In this document: piece after piece, positions 29,383 to 39,318 of the stretch | How positions within the stretch are numbered: the stretch's first letter is position 1 | Layout: every line of letters begins with the position of its first letter | Assembly (NCBI GenBank): GCA_027578915.1 | Contig: JANBTT010000024.1 | Location: 97,622-161,621, forward strand | Origin: Coemansia sp. RSA 1200 | Lineage: Eukaryota > Kickxellomycota > Kickxellomycetes > Kickxellales > Kickxellaceae | DNA length: 64,000 bases | Direction: 5' to 3' | Translations under genes and position numbers: made by a program | Notes under the pieces: generated by a model | The model's database searches: none | Told to the model about the DNA's origin: nothing | Seen by the model: only the letters and a program-made list of their open reading frames with translations

Positions 29383-29740
29383 ATTACCTATTTATATCCA
29401 ATATATTGCTGTTCTTTTAGTCTCTAAACTAAATAATATATATCTGGTTTGTAATATATACCACATAAAAGTTTCCTAGTATTAGTTATAAAAATATAGT
29501 AGATAGGAAACACTTTACAACCAAAACATGATGGTACGTTGAATGTAAAATATATTAGTATAATATAAAATGCTGTGTAGATAAAGGAATAATTGCTGAA
29601 GAAAGGTGGTATGTGACAAAATATGAGCTCTTTATATGCATTGTCTTTCTTTCAGCTATATTTTGCTTTAGCTGACTGTGTACTATCTAATATTTAAGCA
29701 GGATTATGTAGCATATTGCCACCCCTCAAATCTACATTTT
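29383..29740. other. AT-rich intergenic sequence
   Basis: Very AT-rich and without recognised genes. It forms the left part of the accessory patch that continues to 32.1 kb. Confidence 0.35.
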
Positions 29741-29880
29741 AAATTTCTCTTTACACAAAGACAGAAAGCTAATTTGGAAGACCACAAGTGTATTTCCAAA
29801 TTTACTCATCTGACTATGTCTGCCTTTTTTCTTTAATCTGTAATATAAAAACAAGCTACTATATTGAGTGTCATTTAATG
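29741..29880 (+). pseudogene. Decayed relic resembling the 3' end of the 31026 ubiquitin-like gene
   Basis: By eye, TTACACAAAGACAGAAAG, GGAAGACCACAAG and TATTTCCAAATTTACTCATC line up with the end of the gene at 31026 and with the sequence beyond the LTR that interrupts it (31497-31585, e.g. TATTTCCAAACTTAATCATC and AAAACAAGCTGCTATATTG). The relic has no LTR and is shifted and frame-broken. It therefore serves as an uninterrupted, though degenerate, paralogue of the broken gene. Identity is moderate and should be confirmed by alignment. Confidence 0.45.
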
Positions 29881-30029
29881 TAAAGAGATGGGCAGCCAAT
29901 CTTCACCTTTTTAATTGTTTTATTTTTTTTTCTGATTTCTGAAACCAGTCATGATCTTTATTCATGTCTTGTGTTGCAGCTTAAGTTTTTATCAAAGGTC
30001 ATCAAAACCTCTGCCCTCATTACTACTTA

Positions 30030-30220
30030 CCAAAGAATGAGAAAATCCAAATAACACCATGTTTTTATAGCAAGATAGGGGCAAGGATCCATCACACTGA
30101 TTACCAGGTGGAGCAGTGGTTTGGTATGCAAGAATTTCAGGTGTTGGAGTGGCCAGCCTACAGTCCAAACCTCAATTGCATTATGTATGTTTGGTTTATT
30201 ATAAAAAGATGAATTACAAC
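30030..30220 (+). pseudogene. Tc1/mariner transposase relic (DDE domain fragment)
   Basis: A conceptual reading gives RIHHTDYQVEQWFGMQEFQV and then VLEWPAYSPNLNCIMYVW. This matches the hallmark of Tc1/mariner transposases: an IHTA-like motif after the second Asp, then xLxWPxxSPDLNPIExxW. The PNLN stretch has lost the Asp of PDLNP, and a stop and a frameshift precede it around 30,050-30,080 (the expected Gln-Asp is one frame away). Only about 190 bp are recognisable and no terminal inverted repeats were found. Dead fragment in the AT-rich patch. Confidence 0.7.
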
Positions 30221-31025
30221 TCACTTTCCAGGTACTAGGCTAGTAGAGAGATGAAGGTCCTCATTATTGATGTTTAAAAGGATATTACTATTAAGGCTCC
30301 AGAGCCTCAATTCCAAAAGCATGTCTACCAGTCTCAGGGTAATAGTGATTAATAACAAAATTGGATATAATAAATTTTGGATTTTATTAGTTTCTAAAGC
30401 AATTCAATGTTTTAATTATCTATCATAGGACTTAACTGGTGTAGAGATCAAGGGGCATATAAAGCCCAATTTTTCAGAATTAAGCCAGAGATCCTGGTTT
30501 ATTCTTCTTAGTCATTTTATATACTCAATATACTCTTTATATTACCACATTAACTATTAAACCTGTAAATTTGCCATAGAAGAATGTTTGATAAATATAT
30601 TTAGTATTTGGAATGACCATGGAAATTCCATCCAATTCCAACCTTGAAGGGAAATAATTGCTGGTTTTGGAAGTCAGAAAAAAACAATTGGGGATAATGA
30701 AAGTTAATTGGACTACCACTACACATCATCATTACAATGTATTTATTTATACTCATCTATGTGACAGAAAATGACAGGTGCAAAAAAGATAAAGTAGAAA
30801 TGGAAACATAAGTAGATATTTCCATGTATTTCTAAAGTAAATTTAGTCATATTGCACTTTAAGTCAGGTTGGGGAAATCAAGCTTAAAGATTGCAAAGAG
30901 ATAGCCTCTGGCAGCTATAAAACAAGTTGAATGAGGGCTCTCTTGAAACTGCTATTTTATTTCTCTTCATTCATATCTAAGACACATTTAAAGTAAATAA
31001 TAACACCTAGCTATAAATTATAAAT
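30221..31025. other. AT-rich region with promoter of the 31026 gene
   Basis: The first 100 bases may extend the Tc1/mariner relic. The end holds the upstream region of the 31026 gene with TATAAAA at 30916-30922, 110 bp before the ATG. Unlike the other three family members it does not share the long promoter module. No other gene seen. Confidence 0.35.
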
Positions 31026-31232
31026 ATGAGTGATGAAACTACAATAATATTGACTATTTCTAAATCAAAACACCTTGTAAAAGGCAAACCAACTGCTATT
31101 ACAACAAGACTTAAAGTGTCTGAATATCCACATGTTGCAGATATCCGTAGAAAAGTTAAAGAGTATTACCAAACAGATACAAAGTTTTCGCTTTTTGCAG
31201 GAAGAACTCATTTGAGTGATATATGTTGCTGA
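31026..31232 (+). pseudogene. Small ubiquitin-like protein, family copy truncated by an LTR
   Basis: 68 codons from ATG 31026. The body reads as a beta-grasp: strand TTIILTISKS, strand TAITTRLKV, helix ADIRRKVKEYYQT, strand KFSLFAGRTHLSD. The last piece resembles the ubiquitin LIFAGK...GRTLSD region. The final Cys-Cys and stop come from the first bases of an LTR (TGT TGC TGA at 31224-31232). Beyond the LTR at 31497-31544 the old frame appears to continue (HISKLNHLTVYVISF then TAG), like ubiquitin's last strand. So the gene was probably about 80 codons and has lost its last strand. It might still be transcribed. Confidence 0.65.
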
Positions 31233-31496
31233 GAGCAATGAGTGAGGACCGGAGATCGGCGTTTGACACTTATCAGCCCTCCAAATGATATGTGATTCGG
31301 AACAATGGGCAATGACTTAAGATCGGTGTCTGACACTTATCATTCCTCAATAATGATAGTTAGGGTGCTATAAGCTATTCCTGACAATGAGCGCTTTAGT
31401 ATAAAAGCAACAACTTGTCCTGAATAGTAGTTTTCATAGGTTTCCTTATAGTAAATAACATACTTTTTATATTCCACTTGAAACTCCATTGAAACA
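31224..31496 (+). mobile_element. Solo-LTR-like element, copy 1
   Basis: About 273 bp beginning TGTTGCTGAG and ending TTGAAACA, i.e. TGTT...AACA as in many LTR retrotransposons. It has an internal TATAAAAGCAAC (about 31401-31412) that could be the LTR promoter. An inverted copy lies at 39319-39588, nearly identical over most of its length. No internal retrotransposon coding region adjoins it, so it is probably a solo LTR. Flanks are ATATA on the left and CATAT on the right, not a clean target-site duplication. Confidence 0.65.
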
Positions 31497-32211
31497 CATA
31501 TTTCCAAACTTAATCATCTAACTGTGTATGTCATTTCATTTTAGTCTGTACTAGGATGAAAACAAGCTGCTATATTGGGAAATTAATATTTTTTACAAAT
31601 AATGCATATGATTTTTAAATAAGCAATTGCTACTACAGTGCCATTGTTATGTAGCCAATTCCAGTAGATGCGATAATGTAAAACAAGGAAAGGATTTCAA
31701 CTATAGGTAGCTACATTTTACATTATCAGTTATTCAATATTAAACTAGTGTTTGAACATTGCTTGTCCAGTTTTATGGCTAACACTGCTGCTGTTACCTC
31801 TTCCTTATGTTCTTTGCCTTCAGCTGTTATAACCTTTTTAGAACAGTGTGTACTCGACAAAGTAGCACAAGACAATCCAAAACCTAGTGGCAAAGCAGAA
31901 GCAAAGAAACTTTAATATTCGAAGTTGTTAATTTTGTGCAGCGCATAATCACTACTGTGGGCCTTTTTGAATACTCTTTTCTCAATTTGCCAAGAATTTA
32001 AACATTCTAGTTTTCATTAGCCAATTCTTTTTCTTTTTCTTTTTTAATTCTTCCAATTCAACATGCTTCCTTTTTTCTTCTCTTAATCTTTTTCCAACAA
32101 CTAAAAGAGCCCCTCTGCATATAGTATAATTTCCGCTCATCCTCTCGCTTGTGTATTATTATTATTATTATTTATTTTGTAAAGAAAAAAGCCAAGGGCG
32201 CGTAATCTTTA
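31497..32211. other. Intergenic region between broken ubiquitin-like gene and NEO1
   Basis: Holds the displaced 3' end of the 31026 gene (31497-31544), an inverted repeat GATAATGTAAAA / TTTTACATTATC at about 31,672-31,728, one small open frame (31775-31915, listed separately) and a pyrimidine-rich NEO1 leader from about 32,020. Confidence 0.45.
31775..31915 (+). CDS. Possible 46-residue microprotein
   Basis: ATG 31775 to TAA 31915. It reads MANTAAVTSSLCSLPSAVIT, then a helix-like FLEQCVLDKVAQDNPKPSGK and a basic end. Composition is protein-like, but length and isolation give little support. It could be a chance frame or the 3' exon of a gene I cannot see. No family recognised. Confidence 0.2.
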   Translation: MANTAAVTSSLCSLPSAVITFLEQCVLDKVAQDNPKPSGKAEAKKL

Positions 32212-35200
32212 ATGAGCAAGAGACGAACGCTTGCATCGCGTCTGGGAGGCACTGGTGCGGCATCTCATGGGTACGAAGAAATAGAAGCGCAGCGTACACA
32301 ACGTGCAGCGCAGCCAGTGACAGCAGAGTCAATTCCCTTACAGCGACTCAGCATTCACAGCAGAAAGAACAGCGATGAGTCGGCGGGAATGTCGTCAACG
32401 TTTTCGGTGGATACGCCGTTGATGGCCACAGCGGCAGACCTCGATGAGCAGCGCATCTCGATGCCGTCAATGGAGCTGGAAGGAGCAGCCGGGCGTATTC
32501 CAGCCAACGAGTCTGGTGGCGGCGGTGGAAGGAAGCGCGGTTCGGGAAAGGCTCGCACGGAACCGCTTAACCCGCTGGATAACACGTTTAAGCGGTCAAA
32601 GTACCCGGCTAACGTGGTCAGCAACAACAAGTACAACATAATCACGTTTCTTCCAATCGTGCTGTTTGAGCAGTTCAAGTTCTTCTTCAACCTGTACTTC
32701 CTGCTCGTTGCGTTGTCGCAGTTTGTGCCGCAGCTGAGGATCGGGTATCTTTTCACGTACGTTGGGCCGCTGGTGTTTGTGCTGGCGGTGACGATGGCCA
32801 AGGAATGGCACGACGACCACGCTCGCAAGAAGCGCGACAAGGAGGCGAACTCGCAGAGATACACGCGGCTGGATGTCGATGGACCCGTGGTGGTTCCCAG
32901 CGCCAAGATCCGTGTGGGCGACCTTGTAAGGATCGAGAAGAACCAGCGAGTGCCGGCCGATATGCTGCTGCTGCGCACAACAGAGTCTTCTGGCGCGTGC
33001 TTTGTTCGCACCGACCAGCTTGATGGTGAAACGGACTGGAAGCTGCGCATTGCGGTGCCGCCTACGCAGAAGCTGCGCGATAACGCGGATCTGTTTCAGC
33101 TCCATGGCTCCGTGTACGCCGATGCGCCGCACAAGGACATCTACGACTTTGTTGGCACGCTGACGATTGACAGCGGACTGCCTGGCGCTGAAGCAGAGAC
33201 GCTTCCAGTTACGGTGCCGCTTGGCGCTGAGAACACGCTCTGGGCCAACACGACGCTTGCTTCTGGGTCGGCAGTCGGATACGTCATCTACACTGGGCGA
33301 GACACGCGTGCAGCGATGAACACAGGCCACGCCAAGACGAAGGTTGGGATCCTCGACTCGGAGGTCAACCGACTGTCGAAGATTCTGTTTGTTGTGACGC
33401 TGGCGCTGTCGCTGGCAATGGTTGCGCTGGACGGATTCAAGGCGGTGTGGTACGTCACGCTGTTCCGCTTTCTGATCCTGCTGTCCTCGATTATCCCAAT
33501 CAGTCTGCGCGTCAATCTGGATATGGGCAAGTCGTTCTACTCGATGACGATTGAGCGCGACGCCGAGATCGCCGGCTCCGTTGTGCGAAACAGCATGATT
33601 CCCGAGGAGCTCGGTCGCATCGAGTACTGTCTGACTGACAAGACCGGCACGCTGACGCGCAACGAAATGGAGCTCAAGCGCATCCACATGGGCGTCATGG
33701 CTTACACGCTGGAAACGTCAGACGAGGTCACCCGCCACGTGCGCGCAAATCTGAAGGACAGGATTCCCACAAGCGAGACCCTGAATTCGGCATCCGGTGC
33801 CGCACAGCAGCCGGTCTCGCTGGCGGATGCAGGAGGCGTTGGCAGTCTTGCGGTCGGACACGGCAAGGCGCGGCGCGACATGCCGCAGCGCGTGTTTGAC
33901 ATGGTCGAGAGCCTTGCGCTGTGCCACAACGTCACGCCGGCGGAGGAGTCGGCCATGGATAATGATGCTGATGCTGCATCGCTGCACGATGCGCGGCTGG
34001 GCGTGGCGGTTGCGCGGCCCATGGCGTACCAGGCATCGTCGCCCGACGAGGTTGCAATAGTAAAGTGGACGGAGCTGGTCGGCGTGGTTCTGGCCGAACG
34101 TACGCTGACATCCATCACACTGCGTCTCGATGCGCTGATTCCCGAGACGCAGGACGGCCACGGCGTAGCGCCCACGCTGACTTACGACATCCTCCACGTG
34201 TTCCCATTCACCAGCGAGTCCAAGCGGATGGGCGTTGTGGTGCGCAGCAGACTGACCGGCGACATCTACTTTGTGCAGAAGGGTGCCGATGCCGTGATGA
34301 CGCGCATTGTGCAGTTCAACGACTGGCTTGACGAGGAGTGCGGCAACATGGCGCGCGACGGACTGCGTACGCTTGTTGTTGGGCGCAAACGGATATCCAA
34401 GGACACATACGCGCGCTTCGAGGCGGCCTACCAGCGCGCAAAGGTCACCGTGGTTGGCCGCGCCGATGCGATGCAGAGCGTGGTGGCCGAGTATCTGGAG
34501 AACGATCTGGAGCTGCTTGGCCTGACGGGCGTGGAGGATCGGCTGCAGGACAATGTGCGTGCCACGCTGGAGCTGCTGGGCAACGCCGGCATCAAGGTCT
34601 GGATGCTTACCGGCGACAAGGTCGAGACCGCCACCTGCGTGGCTGTATCGGCCAGACTTGTCCGCCGCGACCAGCTGGTGCACGTGATCTCCGGTCTGCG
34701 CACGGCGCACGAGGTGAGCGATGCGCTGGAGACCCTGCGCACGCTCAGCGACTGCTGCCTCATCATCGACGGCGACTCGCTGCAGGTCACGCTTGACTTT
34801 TTCCGCGACGAGTTTGTGCAGGTGGCATCGACGCTTTCTGCCGTTGTGTGCTGCCGCTGCTCGCCCACGCAGAAGGCCGACATTGTGCGTCTGATCCAGC
34901 GGTTTACGCGCAAGCGGGTGCTTGCTGTGGGCGATGGCGGCAACGACGTTAGTATGATCCAGGCCGCCAATGTGGGTGTTGGACTTGTTGGCAAGGAGGG
35001 GAAGCAGGCGTCGCTTGCGGCCGATTTCTCAATCAATCAGTTCTCGTATCTCGCGCGTTTGCTTCTGTGGCACGGCCGCAACAGCTACAAGAGATCCGCC
35101 AAGCTTGCGCAGTTTGTCATCCATCGCGGCCTGATCATCTCGATCATGCAGGTCGTGTTCTCGGCGCTTTTCTACTTTGCGCCAATTGCACTGTTCCAAG

Positions 35201-35721
35201 GCTTGCTTCTGGTCGGATACACCACTGTGTACACGATGGCTCCGGTTTTCTCGCTTGTTCTCGACCGCGATATCTCCGAGGACATTGCCATGCTCTACCC
35301 CGAGCTGTATGCGGAGCTCACCAAGGGTCGCTCGCTCTCGTACAAGACGTTCTTCACGTGGCTGCTGATCAGCATCTACCAAGGCGGCGCCCTGATGATG
35401 ATAGCGCTGTGGCTGTTCGACACCGAGTTCATACACGTTGTGTCGATTGCGTTCACCGGCCTTGTGCTTAACGAGCTGCTGATGGTTGCACTGGAGATTC
35501 GCACCTGGCACAGATGGATGATCTGGTCCATCCTGGGCTCCCTTGCCATATACGTTGCCTCTATTTGGGTCCTGCCGGCGTACTTTGATGTCTCGTTCAT
35601 TGTGTCCGCTCCGTTTGTGTGGAAAACCGTGGTCATCACTGCCGTTTCGTCTGTCCCGCTCTACATTATCAAGGCGATTCGTCGCATCTATGCACCCCCT
35701 GCTTATGCCAAACTAACATGA
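32212..35721 (+). CDS. NEO1: P4-type ATPase NEO1 (phospholipid flippase)
   Basis: 1169 residues, near yeast Neo1 (1151). After a disordered N-terminus comes the family entry NPLDNTFKRSKYPANVVSNN, then KYNIITFLPIVLFEQFKFFF. The ATPase motifs follow in order: DGETDWKLR, the phosphorylation site DKTGTLTRNE (about residue 476), KGADAVM, MLTGDKVETA and GDGGNDVSMI. About ten membrane helices. Neo1 works without a Cdc50 subunit in Golgi/endosome membranes and moves aminophospholipids to the cytosolic leaflet. The actuator loop is DGET-like, as expected for P4 pumps. Single exon of 3.5 kb, GC-rich unlike both AT-rich flanks. Confidence 0.96.
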   Translation: MSKRRTLASRLGGTGAASHGYEEIEAQRTQRAAQPVTAESIPLQRLSIHSRKNSDESAGMSSTFSVDTPLMATAADLDEQRISMPSMELEGAAGRIPANESGGGGGRKRGSGKARTEPLNPLDNTFKRSKYPANVVSNNKYNIITFLPIVLFEQFKFFFNLYFLLVALSQFVPQLRIGYLFTYVGPLVFVLAVTMAKEWHDDHARKKRDKEANSQRYTRLDVDGPVVVPSAKIRVGDLVRIEKNQRVPADMLLLRTTESSGACFVRTDQLDGETDWKLRIAVPPTQKLRDNADLFQLHGSVYADAPHKDIYDFVGTLTIDSGLPGAEAETLPVTVPLGAENTLWANTTLASGSAVGYVIYTGRDTRAAMNTGHAKTKVGILDSEVNRLSKILFVVTLALSLAMVALDGFKAVWYVTLFRFLILLSSIIPISLRVNLDMGKSFYSMTIERDAEIAGSVVRNSMIPEELGRIEYCLTDKTGTLTRNEMELKRIHMGVMAYTLETSDEVTRHVRANLKDRIPTSETLNSASGAAQQPVSLADAGGVGSLAVGHGKARRDMPQRVFDMVESLALCHNVTPAEESAMDNDADAASLHDARLGVAVARPMAYQASSPDEVAIVKWTELVGVVLAERTLTSITLRLDALIPETQDGHGVAPTLTYDILHVFPFTSESKRMGVVVRSRLTGDIYFVQKGADAVMTRIVQFNDWLDEECGNMARDGLRTLVVGRKRISKDTYARFEAAYQRAKVTVVGRADAMQSVVAEYLENDLELLGLTGVEDRLQDNVRATLELLGNAGIKVWMLTGDKVETATCVAVSARLVRRDQLVHVISGLRTAHEVSDALETLRTLSDCCLIIDGDSLQVTLDFFRDEFVQVASTLSAVVCCRCSPTQKADIVRLIQRFTRKRVLAVGDGGNDVSMIQAANVGVGLVGKEGKQASLAADFSINQFSYLARLLLWHGRNSYKRSAKLAQFVIHRGLIISIMQVVFSALFYFAPIALFQGLLLVGYTTVYTMAPVFSLVLDRDISEDIAMLYPELYAELTKGRSLSYKTFFTWLLISIYQGGALMMIALWLFDTEFIHVVSIAFTGLVLNELLMVALEIRTWHRWMIWSILGSLAIYVASIWVLPAYFDVSFIVSAPFVWKTVVITAVSSVPLYIIKAIRRIYAPPAYAKLT

Positions 35722-37000
35722 TGTATACCTTGGGTGGAGTTAGAAAACAAGTGGAATTCACATTTTGATATAACACCCCATTTTTGATGTAAGCATGAAC
35801 GTATTCAGAAAGAAAGAAAATAAACAAGCACAGCAGTAAAGTGTTCCTGGTCGCATGGATTTTTCTTTCTTTGTTTTATTTTCTCGACTGTGAAGTGCAG
35901 AGTGGAACTCCGTTCATAGTGGATGCTATTTTCCACATGTTTGGTTGCCGATTCTTTATTGCAGATGTCAAGGCAATACTTGTTTTTGCATTCGCGTCTT
36001 TTTATTTGGCTGTTCAGCCATATTTTATAATGCGTAAACAGGTCTTACAGGCTCTCTGATTGTGCATAAACTCTTTCTTTTTTATTAAAAACTTAATCTT
36101 ATAGGCTATTGTGTGCTGGAAATGGCTTCTCTTCTTCGCTTTTACCCTGTGACGGGTAATAATTTCAAAATATATGAACAAGTTTTTTTCGATATTTTTT
36201 CCCTGATTTCTGCAAGAATATTAGCGCCTAGAATTCCTTCCTCTCCTTTCTTTTCTTGACTGGTTCAGAAAGAAAATGCAGAAAACCCATTCATTGTCCG
36301 CCTCTCTCCTCCCACCTTCACATCCCAACCCCCTTGATTGTTGTTTCGGTGGGTGCATATGGCGTTCGAAAAAGAGCAAAGAAAGAAAGGGCTGATCATC
36401 TGGTTTGTTTTTTGGGCCTTTTTCCATCACTTGCTTCATCCTTTTTTTCCGACCCATTTCTATTCAAATTGATGATGTCTGTCTGTTTGTGTGTTTCAGT
36501 CGATCTTTTTCTTTTCTCCATTCACGCAATGTGTAATTTTTTTGCTTATTGTGGAGAGTGAGGTTTTTTGTTTGTTTGTTTTTGTTTTGTTTTCACACTG
36601 CATTTATGTAAGCGCCACTCAATTTTTTCATTCACGTGTGCTCATTTCTACAATAATCATAATGAGGGTACAGCGGCAGACAAAAAAAAACGAGGACAAG
36701 AGATAATATACCTTTTTCTCCCCTAAAAATGATCATAAAAGTGAACAAAACTCATAGACCAACAAAAAACAATATAAATAGAGTATACCCTTTTTGACTG
36801 TTTTTAATGAAAAAATTCTATTCCCTCTCCTTCATTTCCCTCATTGAACATTATCTACCATTCAAACAAAGCTCTTCAATTTCTATTTCATCCATATCAT
36901 ACCATTTGTTAAAGCCATATATTTCCCAACTCCTCATCTTTTTTTCGGGCATTACAACTTTATTATATCTATTATCATCTCAGTTGCATTCATTATAAAA
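35722..37000. other. Intergenic region between NEO1 and the zinc-finger microprotein
   Basis: About 1.3 kb of AT-rich sequence. It includes a long pyrimidine/T-rich leader (about 36,230-36,960) and a TATA-like element at about 36,773. No convincing gene; a 72-codon frame at 35,841-36,059 lacks an ATG start. Confidence 0.4.
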
Positions 37001-37177
37001 ATGGCGATGATTACAAAACCTGTTTACGTCGTACCACTGCGGGCAAACTCTCATATCGCTAACGAACCACTTACGTGTCCCATTTGCAAGGAAAAGTTTA
37101 CCAATATGGACGATATGTATTCGCATTTCAGGATTTGCGATGAGCGGAACAACGGCGGACCACCAGCTCAACCATAA
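37001..37177 (+). CDS. C2HC zinc-finger microprotein (58 residues)
   Basis: ATG 37001 to TAA 37175-37177. The body contains CPICKEKFTNMDDMYSHFRI then C, i.e. C-x2-C-x12-H-x3-C. This spacing is close to UBZ4/RAD18-type ubiquitin-binding fingers (C-x2-C-x11-H-x3-C) and to C2H2-type fingers with a final Cys. Before it is a non-descript MAMITKPVYVVPLRANSHIA and after it a short Asn/Gly/Pro tail. No other domain. It has normal codon balance and a purine at -3 of the ATG. It sits 1.3 kb before a ubiquitin-like family gene. Function unknown; ubiquitin binding is inference from spacing only. Confidence 0.55.
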   Translation: MAMITKPVYVVPLRANSHIANEPLTCPICKEKFTNMDDMYSHFRICDERNNGGPPAQP

Positions 37178-37690
37178 ACCAGCAAATGACATTTATTTGT
37201 TAGTTTGTTTGATATTCTAAAGAAAGCAACAGATCCTTTTTTTGTGCTGGCAACAAATTCACCTTGGTTGATTTAAATTCAATACAAGTATTTTAACACC
37301 CAAAAATATATGTAATTATTTAATACAAAAGCGTTGTCGGTGTTGGCAAAGTAATAATTCTTGGCTGAATTGTCGTTTGACTGTTAATTAGAAAATCATA
37401 TCTCTGTTACATTTTCAAACTGTATGCCCACCTGCCACGATCGGGGTTATCTTATTTACGCTTTTGCAGTATGTGAAATGAGTACGGTTGATTGGCGTGA
37501 TAAATAATCATAATCTAATATACGCGATATACTAAATGGCTTGTGCATTTGTCTGTGGACGCAGTGTCCAAGCCATCTTTGCAATGGTATTTGCGTATGC
37601 TGTTTGAAAGGAAATTATAAGTAAACGCAGTCGCCATACCACATGCAAGTAACTAGAAAAAACAAAGCTGTCTAGTGTGTCGCTTTTTAT
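37178..37690. other. AT-rich intergenic sequence
   Basis: About 500 bases without recognised genes or repeats. It precedes the shared upstream module of the 38445 gene. Confidence 0.35.
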
Positions 37691-38444
37691 TGCTGCCATC
37701 AACAATATTTAGAATGTGCTGCCTGTGAAAAAATAACACACTTCAGTAAAATGCACTAATAACGGTGTGAGCTTTAAAAGGAAGGACGCAAAATAATACC
37801 AAAATTTTAGCTGTGTGCTGAAAAATTGCGAACTTGCCTTTTCAGCAGGCAGAATAAGAGAGGGAAACATCTGCTACAATTCAATTATTACACGTATCAA
37901 TTGCACCCAAATACCCCATTTTTCTATTCAAAATTGGGAATTATTTTTAACTGAAATTTGCAGTTGGATTAAATGAAATCTGAATTTGCTTACACAATAA
38001 AACCTTTCTTATAGAAGCCGATACTGGAAATGAAAATTAGAAACACTCCCATGATATGTATCATTTAATTAATATATGGCAAAATATAATAGGAAAATAA
38101 AAAATGGGATGAATCTATAGCTCATTTATCCAAGGCTCACGCGCTGTTAGCAATCAAACAATAAATTTTCTAACCTTGCAAGGTATATAAGGGGAAATTG
38201 TTTATAAATAGCTCTGTGACTACCAATACTTTGCCTCAATCTAAAAAATAAAAAATAATGAAAGTAAAATTGCCAATGTATAATGCCTAAAGTCGACAAA
38301 ATAAATAAATTAACCTACATTGAACCAACCATTATAATGTTGGTTTGTCGTGATATATAAAGGCGGGGAATTCTGCCTGTTGTTCTATTCAAACCATTAT
38401 TCATTTTAATATTAAGCACTCCAACCATCGACTACATTCAGAAA
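37690..38444 (+). promoter_or_regulatory. Shared promoter module of the small ubiquitin-like family, copy 2
   Basis: The distal part (37,690-37,920) resembles 39,092-39,300: TAGAATGTGCTGCC, then GGCAGAATAAG and GAAACATCTGCT. The part from 37,890 to 38,444 aligns with copy 1 (13,880-14,403). It contains CTCACGCGCT at 38136-38145, a TATA box at 38354-38361 (89 bp before the ATG), GAATTCTGCCTGTT and AACCATCGA. Confidence 0.65.
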
Positions 38445-38672
38445 ATGCCTGAGCATACTGTCACTGTCCAAAGTGCTAACAGCAAGAATCCGGATGAAGG
38501 TGTGGAGGTTTATGTTATAACAGGTCATACAGGTGCGGATGTCCTTAGAGGATATAACGCTGGGATTAAAAATAAAAAAAAATGGCGCAGCAAGATCTTC
38601 AAGGACTCCGCTGGAAAAAAAGATGCTATGGGTTATCCTATAAAAGAAGACACTACTCTTTATGTTTCTTGA
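38445..38672 (+). CDS. Small ubiquitin-like (beta-grasp-like) protein, family copy 2
   Basis: 75 residues, single exon. Strand HTVTVQS, strand GVEVYVITG, helix TGADVLRGYNAGIKN, strand WRSKIFKD, loop GKKDAMGYPI and a final strand DTTLYVS. It shares TGADVL and the C-terminal TLY with the protein at 14404, and the promoter leaves no doubt of common origin, but overall identity is low. Length and strand order are like ubiquitin; the last residues lack Gly-Gly, so conjugation in the ubiquitin manner is unlikely. Lys-rich middle (KNKKKWRSK). Function unknown. Confidence 0.7.
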   Translation: MPEHTVTVQSANSKNPDEGVEVYVITGHTGADVLRGYNAGIKNKKKWRSKIFKDSAGKKDAMGYPIKEDTTLYVS

Positions 38673-39318
38673 GACATTAAATAGCTATTGCAAGTTTAAT
38701 TTTGTTGACATAAACAAATTACAATTAGTTTTTTTTTAGTTGGTTCTAACATTGTGAATTTTTTTTAAAAGACAGTGAATGCTGGGATAGGAAAGGTGAG
38801 TTAGAGGTCAGAGGCTCCGATATTCTAGCGGGTATAAAATTTGTAACTTTAACATGCATAAATTCTAGGTTTAGCTTTAAGCAACGCTTAGGTTTTAGTT
38901 CTTGCCTTCTGTTGCGGATTAAGGAGATCTCAGAAAGCACAATTTTACATTTTGATTTAGAATAGATGCCCACTCTTTAGCATTCATCTTTTCACTAGTG
39001 TTTTCTTGCTAATTGTTTAATCCAAATTACACAAAATAGTTGAGGTTCCGTATTTAGACCTAGTTGTTTTGATTTTGAAAATAATAATCTTTAGAATGTG
39101 CTGCCAGTAAAAGATAGTACACACCAATAAAAATACTAATAATAGTGTAAGCATTAAAAAGCAAAATGTTTAGTGATAGTGGAATACCAGCTACTTGCCG
39201 AATCAATGGCAGGCTTGCCGTTTCACTAGGCAGAATAAGGGAGGAAACATCTGCTGTCATTTATTTGTCACGTGTATCATTGCGCCCCCATTCTTATCTG
39301 TAGCTAACGTCAAATATA
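38673..39318. other. Intergenic sequence with distal upstream module of copy 3
   Basis: From 39,092 to about 39,300 it resembles the distal upstream module of the 38445 gene (37,692-37,920). At 39,319 the LTR begins, where roughly 360 bp of module seen in copy 2 are absent. The part 38,673-39,091 shows no gene. Confidence 0.5.

Noticed and set aside
32596..33687. 363-codon minus-strand frame inside NEO1
   Set aside because: Antisense shadow; His/Arg/Gln-rich composition typical of reverse-frame reading, while NEO1 motifs are intact on the other strand.
35841..36059. 72-codon hydrophobic + strand frame after NEO1
   Set aside because: No ATG at its start and T-rich DNA makes hydrophobic frames likely by chance.
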